This document shows, piece after piece, positions 62,301 to 64,000 of a DNA stretch of 64,000 nucleotides. Position 1 is the stretch's first letter. Every line of letters starts with the position of its first letter. Source of the stretch: Ulva prolifera (taxonomy: Eukaryota > Chlorophyta > Ulvophyceae > Ulvales > Ulvaceae); the NCBI GenBank assembly GCA_023078555.1, contig CM041199.1:1302001-1366000 (forward strand). The letters are read 5' to 3'. Both the position numbers and the translations under genes were made by a program. The notes below the pieces were generated by a model that ran no database searches, had not been told where the DNA came from, and worked only from the letters and a program-made list of their open reading frames with translations.

Positions 62301-64000
62301 TGGTGATGTGCCGTAATCTGTGCTGGTGCTCTGCCATACAATGGCCTGAGCTGTTGTAACTGACTTACTTCTGTGGACCACAGCAGCCATCAATCAGACA
62401 TTCAACCAGCGCCGATCCCCACAATCAACACAATATAGAGGCAAGACGCGCCAATGGCAAGCACAGCAGCTCGTGTGGTGATGGAGTACCTGCTTGAGCT
62501 GCTCCACCAGCAGGCTGAGCTCCATCAGCTGGGACTTGAGGCGAAGGGCGTCTTGCTCGTGGGCGTCCCGGTGCTCCTGGGTCGCTTCCAGGGCCTTCTG
62601 GAAGGCAGACTTCTCAGCCTCACAGGCCTCAGTGATGTCTTGCAGCGCCCAGTCCTTCTCGTTCATCTGCCTGCGGAGCTGTTGCACCTGCGAGGACACG
62701 CTTTGTGCTTGGTTTTGCATGTGAGCAGGTCACTCGGGGCACGTCTAGCAGCCCCACTCCTGAACCTGACCTGGCTGCATGAGAAACCGGCACGTGTAGC
62801 TTCTGATGCTGTAGCGGACGCTTTGTGCAGACACAGCAGGTGTGCAGTCACTCACAGGCGCGTCCTGGCCAACGCTTGAGTACATGTGGGGCAGTATGTG
62901 GCTTGGATGCCTCCCTGGGGCCTGGATTTCGGAGTTGTCATCCTGCCTGGGGCTGGCATTATGTGATCATGCACACATGCATTCATCCTGGGCTACAAAC
63001 GTAAGCACGCCTCCCCAAACAGTCCAATATGCTGTCCCGCACACAGAGGCTGTTGCTGCAGTGCACACCTCTTCATGCAGACGGTCATTGTCAGCTTTCA
63101 AGCGGACGTTCTCTGACTTGACTCTACCAGACTCTTCCGTGACCTGGGTGATCTTGGACTCGAGCTCCAAATTGATGTCCTGCATGCCACATGGCAAGCG
63201 GTGTTGCGATTTGAACGCATACAGTTCATGCGATCACACAAGCTGATGCCCTGGACGCGGCAATGGTGTGTTCCTACCGCGGCACCAAGCAAAATGCAAC
63301 CATGGCGTTGTCGCCGCGGCTCCAGAAGACCCCAGGCGTCAAGGCAGACAGCAATCAAGCCCACGCATGTGGGTACCAAACACCGCCTCAGCACGCTACT
63401 AGAGCTACCGCATTCTGTGGCGCCGGCATAGGAATGAGGCATGCTTGCGCCTAGCTCAGCTCACGCGCCCGACATCGCCACGGGCCCTGGGAATTGGGGC
63501 GTGTACCCATGCATACATACAGCAGCCCATAGGTGCAGGGTCAGATACATGATGATGTGCCGGGTCAGATACACCGGAGCACGCTTGCCCAGGGGAGGTC
63601 TCTGGGCGGGGGTGGACACACATGAACCCACACACATGCAGCAGCACGACCGCTACACACCCCACACACATGGGGTGTGTTGCAGTACGCGAATGCCGTA
63701 GACGCGTTTGGTCTGCTGTGCCTGCAGCTTCTAGTGGCCGTGGCGTCGGTGTTTGTGTTCTTGTGCGTGGTTCCGGCGGTGCTACCTGCCTCCCCGACTT
63801 CGTTCTTGCAACACACACGCACATGAGCGCGCATGGACGCATGCACGCACCCGCAGCTGCTTCTCAACCCGCGCATGCCGCTCCCGCTCGTCCTGGCCGC
63901 GGGCCTCCACGACCGCCAGCCGCTCCTCCAGGAGCTTCCGGTCGGTCTCGGCGCGCTCGCGCTCCGCCGCCGCTGCGGCAGCCTCATACCTCCCAGTCTC
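50333..64000 (-). CDS. Nuclear-pore basket protein, TPR/Mlp/NUA-like, N-terminus outside window
   Basis: Nineteen phase-compatible exons: 64000-63851, 63179-63069, 62687-62490, 61874-61554, 61084-60725, 60338-60171, 59455-59222, 58510-58110, 57791-57575, 57455-57132, 56853-56605, 56126-55871, 55600-55381, 54381-54216, 53613-53398, 52863-52414, 52174-51524, 51175-51100, 50940-50333; about 1790 aa. All but the last few are continuous coiled coil. DVEILRSSNDALLREKEHA followed by WQEECNSILSKYGSDDQKAL parallels the TPR/Mlp region LRESN..L..E ... W..R...LL.KY..ID. The C-terminus turns Ala/Lys-rich with KKPRV and KRTRK (possible nuclear localisation signals), then very acidic, ending basic (SQRTGKRRAPVK). 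That layout, long coiled coil then an acidic disordered tail, is typical of TPR, which tethers to the pore and aids mRNA export and the spindle checkpoint. Coiled-coil similarity alone is weak, so other giant coiled-coil proteins remain possible. Confidence 0.7.
53683..53980 (-). mobile_element. Three nested family A LINE 3' tails
   Basis: On the minus strand three successive copies of the 3' UTR end (CCTTTGTAAGTACATG, CCTGTGTAAGTACATG, CTTTGTAACTGCATAG). The innermost also keeps the ORF end (GCGCGGCCTAGTGCCATGGC). They lie in the TPR-like intron between exons 54381-54216 and 53613-53398. Confidence 0.65.
54467..54556. mobile_element. Possible 90-bp MITE-like insertion
   Basis: CCAGCGTTACA at 54456-54466 and 54557-54567 flanks an AT-richer insert whose ends are imperfect inverted repeats (TGAGGTCTAGGTC versus GGACCTAGAACAC). 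Intronic in the TPR-like gene. Small size and no coding capacity fit a MITE, but a single copy cannot prove it. Confidence 0.4.
60536..60597. repeat. Inverted repeat in intron
   Basis: Arms 60536-60555 and 60578-60597 (GAGGTGAATGAGCAGGCGTT and its reverse complement with one mismatch) around a 22-base loop, in the TPR-like intron 60339-60724. Confidence 0.8.
63735..63811 (+). mobile_element. Possible family C retroposon tail
   Basis: G/T-rich stretch then GGCGGTGCTACCTGCC and CTTCGTTCTTGCAA, resembling a diverged family C terminus; no duplication was recognised. Intronic in the TPR-like gene. Confidence 0.35.

Overview
The window is nuclear DNA of a GC-rich, intron-rich unicellular eukaryote, most likely a green alga (inferred; no marker gene was compared). 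Every recognisable gene is split by spliceosomal introns. Donors are mostly GTGCGN rather than GTAAGT, and five genes have TGTAA within about 220 bp after the stop; TGTAA is the chlorophyte polyadenylation signal. Protein content fits a protist: longin R-SNARE, H2A.Z, tetraspanin-like, nuclear-basket TPR/NUA-like, PL14 lyase and CBM1 domains. No operon, tRNA, rRNA, CRISPR, LTR element or viral element was found.

Layout. 1-1492: 3' part of a PL14 polysaccharide lyase (+). 4189-6226: complete VAMP7-type R-SNARE (-). 7991-26215: a phase-consistent chain of exons (+) giving a coiled-coil protein and, at its end, an M48-peptidase-like domain that has lost its HExxH site. 26820-29838: tetraspanin-like protein with a long lysine-rich tail (-). 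31045-32850: secreted Cys-rich protein with two C-terminal CBM1 cellulose-binding modules (+). 34452-35432: complete six-exon H2A.Z (-). 36114-36995: small secreted Cys-rich protein (+). 36996-43685: repeat-rich and gene-poor. 43686-47808: unidentified protein with an N-terminal coiled coil (+). 47809-50332: convergent intergenic region with a 60-bp tandem array. 50333-64000: at least 19 exons of a TPR/Mlp/NUA-like nuclear-pore basket protein (-), running off the right edge.

Mobile DNA. Three retroposon families (A, B and C here) share a 3' end in TTGTAA and make 12-19 bp target-site duplications where these can be read. Family A carries the C-terminus of a non-LTR reverse-transcriptase ORF; two near-identical copies lie head to head inside an intron of the large coiled-coil gene. 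Family C includes a 353-bp element with a perfect duplication and a 31-bp insertion with a 19-bp duplication.

The genes form no single pathway. Two encode extracellular carbohydrate-active or carbohydrate-binding proteins (PL14, CBM1), two membrane or trafficking proteins (VAMP7, tetraspanin-like), and two nuclear proteins (H2A.Z, TPR-like). Exon boundaries were placed by eye from GT/AG sites, phase and family similarity; transcripts would be needed to confirm them.
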